Positions 23,918 to 30,534 of a stretch of DNA of 40,053 nt are shown piece after piece; within the stretch, counting starts at the first letter, position 1, and each line of letters begins with the position of its first letter. A program made the translations under genes and the position numbers. The stretch is from a virus: positions 1 to 40,053 of IMG/VR virus record IMGVR_UViG_3300027963_000136; one strand, 5' to 3'. The notes below the pieces were generated by a model that saw only the letters and a program-made list of their open reading frames with translations, did not search any database and was not told where the DNA came from.

Positions 23918-24103
23918 ATGACTTTCATTCCAGTACCGCCGGCAAGTATTCAATTCGGCGACCAAGTTTTAATTAACAATGAGATTATGCACGTGAAATC
24001 TATGATGGGTCCGGATAATAACGGAACGTATGATTTCTATTGCGCTAACGGACAAAAAGAAGTACATAGCGTTGTAACGGATTCAATTACCCTAGTGCGG
24101 TGA
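23918..24103 (+). CDS. Small SH3/KOW-like protein
   Basis: This 61-aa protein starts behind AAGGGGGTGAAAG. It is all-beta with a pattern like a small SH3-type or KOW barrel (IQFGDQVLINNEIMHVKSMMG... VTDSITLVR). Proteins of this type occur widely in actinophage early regions. No function is evident. Its stop overlaps the RusA start (GTGA). Confidence 0.65.
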   Translation: MTFIPVPPASIQFGDQVLINNEIMHVKSMMGPDNNGTYDFYCANGQKEVHSVVTDSITLVR

Positions 24104-24471
24104 AAGAATTCCACGTTAACGGATTACCAGTACCGCAAGGTTCAATGAAGGTAATTAACGGAAGAGTTCTGCATTCTCAGGGCAGCGCGCTCGCGGTTTG
24201 GCGCTCCACAATTGCGTGGGAAGCAACATTAGCCGGCTGCAAACCCGAAGAAGGCGCAATGAAGGTAACGCTTATCTTTGTTATGCCAAGACCAAAAACA
24301 GTCAAGCGAGCGGAACCATCTGTGGCACCGGATTTAGATAAATTAACAAGAGCTGCATTAGACGCATTAACGTCAGTAGCGTACGTAGATGACGGGCAAG
24401 TGACGGAACTACATGCAAGAAAGATTTACGGGAACATACCCGGATTAAAAGTTATAGTAGAAAAAAAATAA
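24100..24471 (+). CDS. RusA-like Holliday junction resolvase
   Basis: The 123-aa protein starts at GTG 24100, sharing 4 bases with the previous gene. It carries the RusA signature PDLDKLTRAALDALT followed by YVDDGQV (acidic residues Asp78, Asp80, Asp97, Asp98 and Lys81), plus the N-terminal GLPVPQGSMKV loop. It would cleave branched DNA formed by recombination before packaging. It complements the Cas4-like nuclease and annealing protein, and ends just before the A-rich region with copy B of the repeated element. Confidence 0.85.
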   Translation: MKEFHVNGLPVPQGSMKVINGRVLHSQGSALAVWRSTIAWEATLAGCKPEEGAMKVTLIFVMPRPKTVKRAEPSVAPDLDKLTRAALDALTSVAYVDDGQVTELHARKIYGNIPGLKVIVEKK

Positions 24472-24502
24472 AAAAATAAATTAAAAAAACTTGGCAAATC
24501 AG

Positions 24503-24558
24503 GCGACAAATTACAAAAGGTAAGGCAGAATTAGTTCCAACAGAGACCAAAAGGCCTC
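24503..24558 (+). promoter_or_regulatory. Repeated promoter/leader element, copy B
   Basis: GCGACA (24503-24508), 17 bases and CAGAAT (24526-24531) form a possible -35/-10 pair, with the identical core GTAAGGCAGAATTA at 24520-24533. A leader hairpin follows: GAGACC, AAAA loop, GGCCTC (24543-24558), with one mismatch. A very A-rich tract (24464-24490) lies upstream and may act as an UP element. The element is nearly duplicated at 25388-25443 with different but pairing stem bases. Confidence 0.58.
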
Positions 24559-24577
24559 CCAAACGTTAGGAACTAAA

Positions 24578-25000
24578 ATGACAAAGTACGACAAAATCAT
24601 AGAAAAACTAGGACTTTCTGCCCAAGATTCACGCAACACAATTTTAGTTACATACAAAAAACAAAACTATGCGTTTTACACCGACGCAGCTGGATTAGAT
24701 TATTTCGATTTCAACAAAGACCAAACACTCGGCCACGAACTATTCTTAAAGGTTGTAGATACATACACCGCAGTCGGTTTACTACAAGCACTAATTAACG
24801 CAAGAGCAACAATCGTACCGGTGGAAAAAGCCGGCAAATGGAACCTCTACAAAGTGCAGGGAATGTACGAATTATGGCGCGGCCGCATGGGTACTCAATT
24901 CTCATACCGCGCTGGATACGTTTCTCACCCGGACAACATCATGGAAGCAATTTACGCAGCTGAGGAAGAAATGCGCTGCATGATGGCGGAAGCGTTCTGA
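24578..25000 (+). CDS. Hypothetical protein under element B
   Basis: The 140-aa protein is aromatic-rich and mixed alpha/beta (NTILVTYKKQNYAFYTDAAG; WNLYKVQGMYELWRGRMG), ending in an acidic and Met-rich helix (EEEMRCMMAEAF). No family is recognised. It is preceded by the strong promoter-like element and begins a three-gene unit overlapping by single bases, so it may be expressed highly and early, perhaps as a host takeover protein. Confidence 0.62.
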   Translation: MTKYDKIIEKLGLSAQDSRNTILVTYKKQNYAFYTDAAGLDYFDFNKDQTLGHELFLKVVDTYTAVGLLQALINARATIVPVEKAGKWNLYKVQGMYELWRGRMGTQFSYRAGYVSHPDNIMEAIYAAEEEMRCMMAEAF

Positions 25001-25164
25001 TGACTATTTACAAAACCGCTAAGGGCGAAACAAAGTATTACGCAACCTACCAATCTGCGTGGAACGCAGCGGTACGTTTAAATGAAAAAACAACCGGCGG
25101 TGAATGGCTATTTGAAGGCGACGAAAACGGCTGGTATTTACATTTTGAAATAGAGACAAAATAA
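25000..25164 (+). CDS. Small hypothetical protein
   Basis: A 54-aa ORF between the stops of its neighbours with single-base overlaps at both ends (TGATG, TAATG), good evidence of translational coupling. It starts with a beta-rich segment (TIYKTAKGETKYYATYQSAW) and ends with GWYLHFEIETK. Function unknown. Confidence 0.58.
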   Translation: MTIYKTAKGETKYYATYQSAWNAAVRLNEKTTGGEWLFEGDENGWYLHFEIETK

Positions 25165-25358
25165 TGACCACTGAATCATTAACTGAATTATTAAATACGT
25201 ATGCGACCAATTTAATTAAAGTCCGGGTTACGTTTGAAAGCGGAAATACCAAATGGGGTTGGATTCATTTATACAACAACCGGTATTACCTAACTCGCGG
25301 CCGCAGAGTCGGCTATGCAATGGATACAGCGGTCAAAATAGAGGCAATAAATAAATAA
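25164..25358 (+). CDS. Small beta-rich hypothetical protein
   Basis: The 64-aa protein begins on the last base of the previous stop. It has an N-terminal helix and a beta region (IKVRVTFESGNTKWGWIHLYNNRYYLT) that may form a small barrel. No family recognised. It is the last gene before the second A-rich promoter-leader element. Confidence 0.58.
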   Translation: MTTESLTELLNTYATNLIKVRVTFESGNTKWGWIHLYNNRYYLTRGRRVGYAMDTAVKIEAINK

Positions 25359-25387
25359 AAATAAATTAAAAAAACTTGCCGCAATGG

Positions 25388-25443
25388 GCGACAAAACCAA
25401 AAAAGTAAGGCAGAATTAAACTCAACAAGGAACAAAAGTTCCT
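25388..25443 (+). promoter_or_regulatory. Repeated promoter/leader element, copy C
   Basis: GCGACA (25388-25393), 17 bases and CAGAAT (25411-25416) with the identical core GTAAGGCAGAATTA at 25405-25418. A perfect 6-bp hairpin follows: AGGAAC, AAAA loop, GTTCCT (25428-25443). The upstream A-rich tract (25350-25375) and the downstream CCAAAC.GTTAGGAA block match copy B. Stem bases differ between copies yet still pair, suggesting the RNA structure matters. Confidence 0.6.
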
Positions 25444-25464
25444 CCAAACAGTTAGGAAAGCAAA

Positions 25465-25887
25465 ATGAATACAGCAACAAAAAGCATAGAAAACATAGTA
25501 GAAACAGCGCAATACGACAAGACAGTAACAAAGGCTCAAATTGCAGGAATTCTACGTAAAGCAAATGTAGTGCGTTACAAAAAAGTTGCAGGTGGAAAAA
25601 GTGTTCTTCGCGACATTACACGCAACTATGCTTATTACTCAGGTGTAGAGGTTATTGAACAAGCCTCATCTTTCAACGTCAACGGCCGCAATTTGCGCCC
25701 ACGTTACGTAAAAGTTTCAACTGGCAAGTTTAATGTCGAATTTACACATGGATACAATGGACAAAAATTTACTCAGGAAGAAGCAACCCAAATACTAAAT
25801 CAAGCAATCGCAGCGCTAATTGCTCAAGGATTCACAATTGTAAGCGAAAACTCACGCGGATACATTGTTGCAAAGGAAGGTAACTAA
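25465..25887 (+). CDS. Hypothetical protein under element C, probably highly expressed
   Basis: The 140-aa protein starts with a Thr/Ala-rich helix (ATKSIENIVETAQYDKTVTKAQIAGILRK), then beta segments (KYKK-like VVRYKKVAGG) and a C-terminal EAATQILNQAIAALIAQ-like helix with two strands. Codon choice resembles the capsid gene (cgt, ggt, ctt), which together with the promoter-like element suggests abundant early production. No family is recognised; a small nucleic-acid-binding protein is one option. Confidence 0.62.
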   Translation: MNTATKSIENIVETAQYDKTVTKAQIAGILRKANVVRYKKVAGGKSVLRDITRNYAYYSGVEVIEQASSFNVNGRNLRPRYVKVSTGKFNVEFTHGYNGQKFTQEEATQILNQAIAALIAQGFTIVSENSRGYIVAKEGN

Positions 25888-26252
25888 TGATGACTACATA
25901 CGTAGAGACAGTAGGAGAATTCAAACGCACTAAAGAAATCAGCGGCACATGCCTACAAGGTTACATTTGGGCTACACGCGAGCAGCTGGAAGCGGTATTC
26001 GGCAAACCCGAAACTAGCGACGGATACAAAGTACATTTCAATTGGGGAATGCACGTAACCGAGCGCGACGGAACTACAACAATCGCAACTATTTACGATT
26101 GGAAATACGATGCTCCGGCCGATTTAACAACATCAATCACATGGAACATTGGAGGCAATTCAAGCGACGCAGTACGCGTCGTGCAAGCAATTCTCTGCGA
26201 GCAATTGCAAATGACGGCTAAAAATTTCGATGCAAGATTGGCAAGATTATGA
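25887..26252 (+). CDS. Phage/plasmid accessory protein family (unknown function)
   Basis: This 121-aa protein overlaps the previous stop by 1 base. It contains SGTCLQGYIWATREQLEAVFG, then KVHFNWGMHVTERDG, TTIATIYDWKYD and WNIGGNSSDAVRVVQAIL, an order of motifs that I know from a family spread over many phages and plasmids. The fold is probably a small alpha/beta domain. No activity has been assigned to my knowledge. It starts a series of ATGA-overlapping mini-genes. Confidence 0.65.
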   Translation: MMTTYVETVGEFKRTKEISGTCLQGYIWATREQLEAVFGKPETSDGYKVHFNWGMHVTERDGTTTIATIYDWKYDAPADLTTSITWNIGGNSSDAVRVVQAILCEQLQMTAKNFDARLARL

Positions 26253-26317
26253 ACTCACCATTAACAATAGTTATTCTCGCAGCGGCAGTAGCATGGATTG
26301 GAGCGTGGTTAGCGTGA
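26249..26317 (+). CDS. 22-residue membrane peptide
   Basis: A tiny ORF joined by ATGA overlap upstream and GTGA overlap downstream. The product is a single hydrophobic helix (LTIVILAAAVAWIGAWLA). The coupled 4-base overlaps at both ends make chance unlikely. Its function is unknown. Confidence 0.52.
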   Translation: MNSPLTIVILAAAVAWIGAWLA

Positions 26318-26463
26318 GTAGATTTGTAACTGAGTCGAGTGAAGGCATTGTGTTCACATGCGGTAAATGCGGCAATGCAATAGAAGGAGACGTAATCGTT
26401 TGCGAGAGCTGCGGCCGGGTTCCATTAACTGGCTGGACTGTAATTGAAGGAGACAAGAAATGA
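26314..26463 (+). CDS. Small zinc-ribbon protein
   Basis: GTG 26314 overlaps the stop of the membrane peptide by 4 bases, which I prefer over an upstream start. The 49-aa product has two pairs, CGKC and CESC, flanking a short beta-hairpin, with a Trp-containing end (LTGWTVIEGDKK). It ends in an ATGA overlap with the next gene. A protein- or RNA-binding zinc ribbon is likely. Confidence 0.6.
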   Translation: MSRFVTESSEGIVFTCGKCGNAIEGDVIVCESCGRVPLTGWTVIEGDKK

Positions 26464-26615
26464 AGATGGCAGCGAAATACAGAATACGCCGCTGGGTAGC
26501 GGTAGGAGCAATTGTGGCGTTTGCTGCTTGGGGATTTCAAGCAACTACACCGGAACAATGCAAAGTGCCGGTTAGCGAAATGAGTCAATTCTGCAAAGAT
26601 TTGTTATACCCATGA
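26460..26615 (+). CDS. Small membrane protein
   Basis: This 51-aa protein has a basic N-terminus (KMAAKYRIRRW), one transmembrane helix (VAVGAIVAFAAWGF) and a short external tail with two Cys (EQCKV, QFCKD) that could form a disulphide. ATGA overlaps both neighbours. The arrangement of short basic end, helix and exposed tail suits a superinfection-exclusion or lysis-control peptide, but this is speculation. Confidence 0.55.
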   Translation: MKMAAKYRIRRWVAVGAIVAFAAWGFQATTPEQCKVPVSEMSQFCKDLLYP

Positions 26616-26923
26616 ATACAATTAAAAGCTGCATAGATAAATGCGATACGCACCGCAGAGCAACCGATACGGAAATTGAACGATTCACAAAAATACAAAA
26701 CGTCAGCAAAAAAGATTATTTAGATTGTTCATGGTGCAACAAAGGTAAAAATTCATGGCTGCCAAGTGAATTGTTATTCGACGAGGAGCAGGAATTCCTC
26801 ATAACGCCATGCTGCCATACTGAAGCAACCGAGGCGCTAGACATACCGGAGCAAGACGACGGCCATGACCAGCGAGCCGAAGACGAATTGTCTTACCGGT
26901 ATTCGGTAACGGGGAGATTCTAA
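26612..26923 (+). CDS. Cys/His-containing hypothetical protein
   Basis: The 103-aa protein holds several potential metal ligands: CIDKCDTH near the start, CSWC in the middle and PCCHTE later. The C-terminal third is acidic (IPEQDDGHDQRAEDE). It starts by ATGA overlap. Probably zinc-binding; family unknown. Confidence 0.6.
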   Translation: MNTIKSCIDKCDTHRRATDTEIERFTKIQNVSKKDYLDCSWCNKGKNSWLPSELLFDEEQEFLITPCCHTEATEALDIPEQDDGHDQRAEDELSYRYSVTGRF

Positions 26924-27259
26924 ATGAAATTAACAGACCCAAACAAAAACGGCAATGGAACGCAGCCTTATTCACAAAAAGGCGATACCGGCAAAGAGGA
27001 ATACAACGGCTGGAAGAATTACGCAAGCTGGAACGTAATGCTATGGATAGATAACGACTACAACATCTACAAAGGCGCGGTAGCGTTTATGGCTGATTAC
27101 AAAGGCAAGCGGCCATACATAGATTTCTGCAAAGATTCAGGATTAGACGTGCAGAAAACGCCTGACCGGATAAATTGGATTTCAGCAAAATTAGACTACG
27201 AAGCGCTAAACTCGGCGTTATGGGAATTAGCACCGGGTGGAACAAGAAGCGTCCAATGA
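26924..27259 (+). CDS. DUF7249-like protein
   Basis: The 111-aa protein starts directly after the preceding stop (TAAATG). It carries NGWKNYASWNVMLWIDNDY, the core motif I associate with DUF7249, followed by an aromatic helix and a C-terminal region with GTRSVQ. The family is widespread in phages and some plasmids, with no known activity. The stop overlaps the next start (ATGA). Confidence 0.65.
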   Translation: MKLTDPNKNGNGTQPYSQKGDTGKEEYNGWKNYASWNVMLWIDNDYNIYKGAVAFMADYKGKRPYIDFCKDSGLDVQKTPDRINWISAKLDYEALNSALWELAPGGTRSVQ

Positions 27260-27492
27260 AGTATGACCCTATGGTAAGAGACTTTATGATTACGTCTTCC
27301 AAGCTGCTGCGCAAAGGAGCGCGCAAAAAAGACCCGGCGCTGATGTGGGCGATTTTAGTCAATCTCGAAGGGGTAATAGATTCATTTACGCAAGCGGCAG
27401 AGGAGCAATACCTCGTCGCTAAAATGCACAAAGACATTGACCGCATAGAGGAAGAGGCCTCGGTTGAATTATTATTTCGAAATGAGCGTTAA
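27256..27492 (+). CDS. Small helical protein
   Basis: ATG 27256 overlaps the previous stop by 4 bases. The 78-aa product is all-helical (FMITSSKLLRKGARKKDPALMWAILVNLE... IDRIEEEASVELLF), basic at the start and acidic later. It ends the block of overlapping mini-genes and is followed by a GC-rich hairpin. Not recognised. Confidence 0.58.
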   Translation: MKYDPMVRDFMITSSKLLRKGARKKDPALMWAILVNLEGVIDSFTQAAEEQYLVAKMHKDIDRIEEEASVELLFRNER

Positions 27493-27560
27493 AGCGGCAG
27501 TTCATTCCGCCAAGTCCGGTCATGATGGCTACCTAACGGCCTAGCCGAAACTGCGCTCCC

Positions 27561-27602
27561 TTTGGCCGCCGGAAGTTTACGGTATTTCGGCCGGCGGCCA
27601 AA
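27561..27602 (+). terminator. GC-rich hairpin ending the accessory block
   Basis: A 12-bp perfect stem (TTTGGCCGCCGG, 27561-27572; complement at 27591-27602) encloses an 18-base loop. Both sides have T/A runs, so it could terminate transcription from either strand. It separates the accessory block from the next gene at 27659. The remaining intergenic bases (27493-27658) contain nothing else that I recognise. Confidence 0.8.
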
Positions 27603-27658
27603 CATAAAATTACAGGTAAACTAAAGGCACTATTCGCTATCACTCAAAGGAGACGAAA

Positions 27659-27766
27659 ATGAGTAGTTTAGACAACATGATAAACAGAAACTGCCCATAC
27701 GGGGCATGGCACTACGGAGCAAAAACCTGCGAAGCCTGTGAGAAAGGGCGGAAGGTCTCCGAATAA
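27659..27766 (+). CDS. Small Cys/His protein
   Basis: A 35-aa ORF behind AAAGGAG. It has the ligand pattern C-x5-H-x6-CEAC (CPYGAWHYGAKTCEAC), a compact zinc knuckle, and ends in KGRKVSE. Its TAA stop overlaps a putative ATA start of the next gene. Similar mini-proteins are common in actinophages. Function unknown. Confidence 0.6.
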   Translation: MSSLDNMINRNCPYGAWHYGAKTCEACEKGRKVSE

Positions 27767-28188
27767 AGTTCAAATACAAAGTCCTATTAGTAGCCTTAGT
27801 GGTTGGACTTTGTAACACACTCAGCGCCGAAGCTGCAACGTCGCCTCGCATGAGTCAAGAAATGCTCGCGGAAACAAACCCAAAACAATACGCCAAACAT
27901 TTGGTGATAAAGCAATGGGGGAAGAGCAGCGAGTATAGATGCCTCAAAGAGCTGGTGCAGCGCGAAAGCGGTTGGCGTGTAAATGCGCATAACAAATCTT
28001 CAGGAGCGTTCGGGCTATTTCAATTTTTACCCTCAACATGGGGTAATTACAAATTCCCTTACAAACCAAAAGAGGCTAGTATTCAGATTACGGCCGGGCT
28101 ACGCTACATAACAAAACGTTACGGCTCACCATGCAACGCATGGACTTTTTGGCAAAAAAATGCCAATAAAGGTACGGGCTGGTACTAG
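27763..28188 (+). CDS. Secreted lytic transglycosylase (SLT-type) with apparent ATA start
   Basis: The mature domain shows the lytic transglycosylase signature: RESGW (Glu68), GAFGLFQFLPSTW and GLRYITKRYGSPCNAWTFW. The nearest ordinary start (GTG 27799) would cut through a signal peptide. Extending to ATA 27763 gives KFKYKVLLVALVVGLCNTLSA, a near-perfect signal peptide with cleavage near AEA-AT. GGAAGG precedes it at a suitable distance, and the ATAA overlap mirrors other couplings here. The exported enzyme may cut glycan strands for lysis or entry, separate from the CHAP cassette. Confidence 0.72.
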   Translation: MKFKYKVLLVALVVGLCNTLSAEAATSPRMSQEMLAETNPKQYAKHLVIKQWGKSSEYRCLKELVQRESGWRVNAHNKSSGAFGLFQFLPSTWGNYKFPYKPKEASIQITAGLRYITKRYGSPCNAWTFWQKNANKGTGWY

Positions 28189-28201
28189 CAAAAGAGGCGC
28201 A

Positions 28202-28537
28202 ATGGACAAGAAGATTGTTGCAATTGTCCAAGAGCGCGCCGGAAGTTATTGTGAAGCGTGTGGTGGAGCGGCAGAGGAAAGTATGGCGCTCCATCACCGC
28301 AAACTAAAATCAAGAGGAGGCAAAGACACAGCGGCAAACCTAATTAACGTTCATCATAAATGCCATAACCTCGGAACAAAAAGTATTCACCTCAATCCGG
28401 AATGGGCGGAAAGCAAAGGATTCATGGTTCCCAGCTGGAAAAACCCGGAAGAATGGCCGATAAGTTTACCTAGCGGCGGATTCGCATTACTATTAGACGA
28501 CGGCAGCAAAAAATTACTAGAAGGAGAAGGCGCATGA
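28202..28537 (+). CDS. HNH endonuclease
   Basis: I choose ATG 28202 behind GAGGCGCA. The 111-aa protein carries the HNH pattern: YCEACGG, then LHHRKLKSRGGKDTAANLINVHHKCHN, with Cys pairs for structural zinc and the His-Asn-His active site. In many phages a small HNH protein aids terminase, but the terminase genes are 6 kb away here. A role in DNA processing with SSB, which overlaps it by 4 bases, is possible. Confidence 0.78.
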   Translation: MDKKIVAIVQERAGSYCEACGGAAEESMALHHRKLKSRGGKDTAANLINVHHKCHNLGTKSIHLNPEWAESKGFMVPSWKNPEEWPISLPSGGFALLLDDGSKKLLEGEGA

Positions 28538-28911
28538 ATAACATTACAACTAAAGGAAACATTGGCAGCGACCCGGAAATAAAGTTCGCTGGAGACCTCG
28601 CTATTGCAAGTTTCTCATTAGCGCATACACCGCGCAAGAAAAACAAAAGTTCCAACATGTGGGAAGACGGCGAGACGATGTGGTATCGCGTTACATTTTT
28701 TGGTTCAAAAGCCGAAGGAATTGTAGATAGTTACACAAAAGGCGACAGCGTAATTCTAGTCGGTACGCTCTCACAAAGCACTTACACAAATAAAGCCGGA
28801 GCAGTAGTAACCGGATTAGAAATCACCGGAAACGAAATTGCCAAGATTGCAAAGAACCAAGCTGTAAAAACAAAATACATTGAAGAGAAGGTAGACGCGC
28901 CGGCATGGTAG
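28534..28911 (+). CDS. ssb: Single-stranded DNA-binding protein
   Basis: This 125-aa OB-fold protein begins NNITTKGNIGSDPEIKF and contains WYRVTFFGSKAEGIVDSYTKGDSVILVGTL in parts that match SSB. The C-terminus ends DAPAW, an acidic, hydrophobic tip in place of the usual DDIPF, so it may still recruit partners. It overlaps the HNH gene by ATGA. It coats ssDNA during replication or recombination. Confidence 0.85.
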   Translation: MNNITTKGNIGSDPEIKFAGDLAIASFSLAHTPRKKNKSSNMWEDGETMWYRVTFFGSKAEGIVDSYTKGDSVILVGTLSQSTYTNKAGAVVTGLEITGNEIAKIAKNQAVKTKYIEEKVDAPAW

Positions 28912-28913
28912 AG

Positions 28914-29084
28914 ATGAGTTCGCAAGAAGTAGCCGAATACCTCGGGATAAAGATAAATAACCTGAGACAGATTCAGCACCGAGGAACGCTTAAATGGAAA
29001 CGCAGAGAGTGGCGAAACGTGTATTACGACCGGGCGGAAGTAGAAGCCTACCGGGTCAAGCGCGAGGAGCGTAAGCAGCGCTAA
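28914..29084 (+). CDS. Small MerR/excisionase-like HTH protein
   Basis: A 56-aa ORF (or 59 aa from ATG 28905) that begins SSQEVAEYLGIKINNLRQIQHRG, a helix-turn-helix of the excisionase/MerR type. A basic beta segment (TLKWKRREWRNVYYDRAEVEAY) and a Lys/Arg-rich end follow. It is too short for the ordinary size cut-off. It may bind phage DNA or regulate the adjacent modification operon; no integrase is present for an excisionase role. Confidence 0.62.
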   Translation: MSSQEVAEYLGIKINNLRQIQHRGTLKWKRREWRNVYYDRAEVEAYRVKREERKQR

Positions 29085-29094
29085 TCTGTGCGGT

Positions 29095-29346
29095 ATGGCC
29101 ATAGTCATTACCGAGGAAGTAAACGTCAAAGACATTGACGAAGCGATGGCGCACATACAAACGATGCTGGCGGTACCGGGAATTGAGAAAAACCGGAGAA
29201 ACTTTCTATTAGAAAGCCTAGACGATTTATTAGATGCAAGACTTGAAATTACAAAGTTAGCGGAGTTCTTGCTAACATTGGAAGAGGAGGCCACACATGG
29301 AGATACAGGAAGTAGCGCTAATAACGCTCACACCTTACCCAAATAA
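29095..29346 (+). CDS. Small hypothetical helical protein
   Basis: This 83-aa protein starts 10 bases after the HTH gene, with a weak ribosome-binding site. It is helical (IDEAMAHIQTMLAVPGIEKNRRNF; LDDLLDARLEITKLAEFLLTLEEE) and overlaps the first ParB-like gene by 50 bases. It resembles a dimerising or regulatory protein. Not recognised. Confidence 0.5.
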   Translation: MAIVITEEVNVKDIDEAMAHIQTMLAVPGIEKNRRNFLLESLDDLLDARLEITKLAEFLLTLEEEATHGDTGSSANNAHTLPK

Positions 29347-29908
29347 TCCGCGCAAAGGCGATGTAAACCTAATTACAGAGAGCCTAAAGGCCTACGGCCA
29401 ATACAAACCAATTACAATAAATAAACGTACAAATGAAATTTTAACGGGAAATCACACCTACGAAGCTGCTAAAAAATTAGGTTGGACAACAATACAAGGA
29501 ACATACGTAGACGTAAACGAAGAGACAGCGGCAAAAATTGTGCTGATGGATAACCGGACAAGCGACGCCGGAGGATACAACGACAGCAAGCTGATGCAAT
29601 TGTTAGACGGATTAGGCGACCTAGACGCTACCGGATACACAGACAAAGACCTAAAAGAATTAAAAAACTTATTAGACGCGCCGGAACCTATGCTGCGAAA
29701 TACAGTCATGGGAAAAACGTTAAACGAATGGCAAGAAACATTAAATCAGCGCACTACGCGACTCATTATGTTCGATTTCGAAAAGAATAGATACCTGTGG
29801 GTAATAGAGAGATTAGAGCAATTCAGAAATGAAAATGACCTCGGAACAAATACCGAAGCGCTAATCCGGCTAATTGAAAAAATTACAAAGGAAGAAGCGC
29901 CAGCATGA
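29297..29908 (+). CDS. ParB-like domain protein 1
   Basis: This 203-aa protein has an N-terminal ParB/Srx-type domain: PYPNNPRKGDVNLITESLKAYGQYKPITINK, then GNHTYEAAKKLGW and DVNEETAAKIVLMDNRTSD in sequence. The C-terminal ~80 residues are helical. It starts behind GAGGAGG. ParB-like domains of this phage type often accompany DNA-modification genes, and here the gene opens such a cluster. Its closest relative is the next gene, of nearly identical plan, so a tandem duplication is likely. Confidence 0.8.
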   Translation: MEIQEVALITLTPYPNNPRKGDVNLITESLKAYGQYKPITINKRTNEILTGNHTYEAAKKLGWTTIQGTYVDVNEETAAKIVLMDNRTSDAGGYNDSKLMQLLDGLGDLDATGYTDKDLKELKNLLDAPEPMLRNTVMGKTLNEWQETLNQRTTRLIMFDFEKNRYLWVIERLEQFRNENDLGTNTEALIRLIEKITKEEAPA

Positions 29909-30534
29909 ACGCAGAAAAAGTAAACGTAAAGAACCTAAAGCAATACCCACATAACCCACGCCGGGGAAACATTAAACTAATTGCTGAGTCGTTAAAAGAA
30001 TACGGCCAGTACAAACCGATTACGGTAAATAAAAACACTAACGAAATTCTAGTTGGCAACCATACTTACGCAGCGGCAATCACGCTCGGCTGGACAGAGA
30101 TAGAAGTCAATTACATAGACGTAGACCCGGAAACAGCTGCAAAGATTGTGTTAGTAGACAATAGAGCAAGCGACCGCAGCGGATACGATAACGAAGCATT
30201 ATTAGAATTGCTAGAAACACTCAATGACCTAGAGCATACGGGGTACGGAGAAGACGAATTCGATAACGTATTGGCGAGGATTGAAGAAGAAAAAACGCCA
30301 AGCGTCAAAGGGGCAATAAATGACCAAGACGAAATTGCCGGACAAATTGAAACATTGGCGGATAGATACAAGGCAGTAGATACAAGAGTGCTGATGGTTG
30401 AATTGGATAATACAGTTTACGTATGGACAATTGAACAATTAGGCAAGTACAGATTACAAAACGGGGCAAACAGCAATTCGGAGGCTCTAGTAAAATTACT
30501 AGAACAAAACTATAACGAAAAGGCTCCGGAATGA
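29905..30534 (+). CDS. ParB-like domain protein 2 (tandem paralogue)
   Basis: The 209-aa protein overlaps paralogue 1 by 4 bases. The two share most of the ParB domain (NPRRGNIKLIAESLKEYGQYKP; EILVGNHTYAAAITLGW; ETAAKIVLVDNRASD) but diverge in the C-terminal half, suggesting different partners or target sites. In paralogue 2 the linker contains EEEKTPSVKGAIND. They may form a heterodimer that guides the modification enzymes, which is inference from gene order. Confidence 0.8.
   Translation: MNAEKVNVKNLKQYPHNPRRGNIKLIAESLKEYGQYKPITVNKNTNEILVGNHTYAAAITLGWTEIEVNYIDVDPETAAKIVLVDNRASDRSGYDNEALLELLETLNDLEHTGYGEDEFDNVLARIEEEKTPSVKGAINDQDEIAGQIETLADRYKAVDTRVLMVELDNTVYVWTIEQLGKYRLQNGANSNSEALVKLLEQNYNEKAPE

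Noticed and set aside
24464-24515. A-rich tract as replication origin
   Set aside because: No iterons or DnaA-like boxes are seen, and the same tract recurs at 25350 before copy C, which fits a promoter UP element better.
28905-28913. ATG 28905 as start of the small HTH gene
   Set aside because: Possible, but 28914 begins directly at the HTH domain. The two forms differ by only three residues and neither has a strong ribosome-binding site, so the choice is weak.
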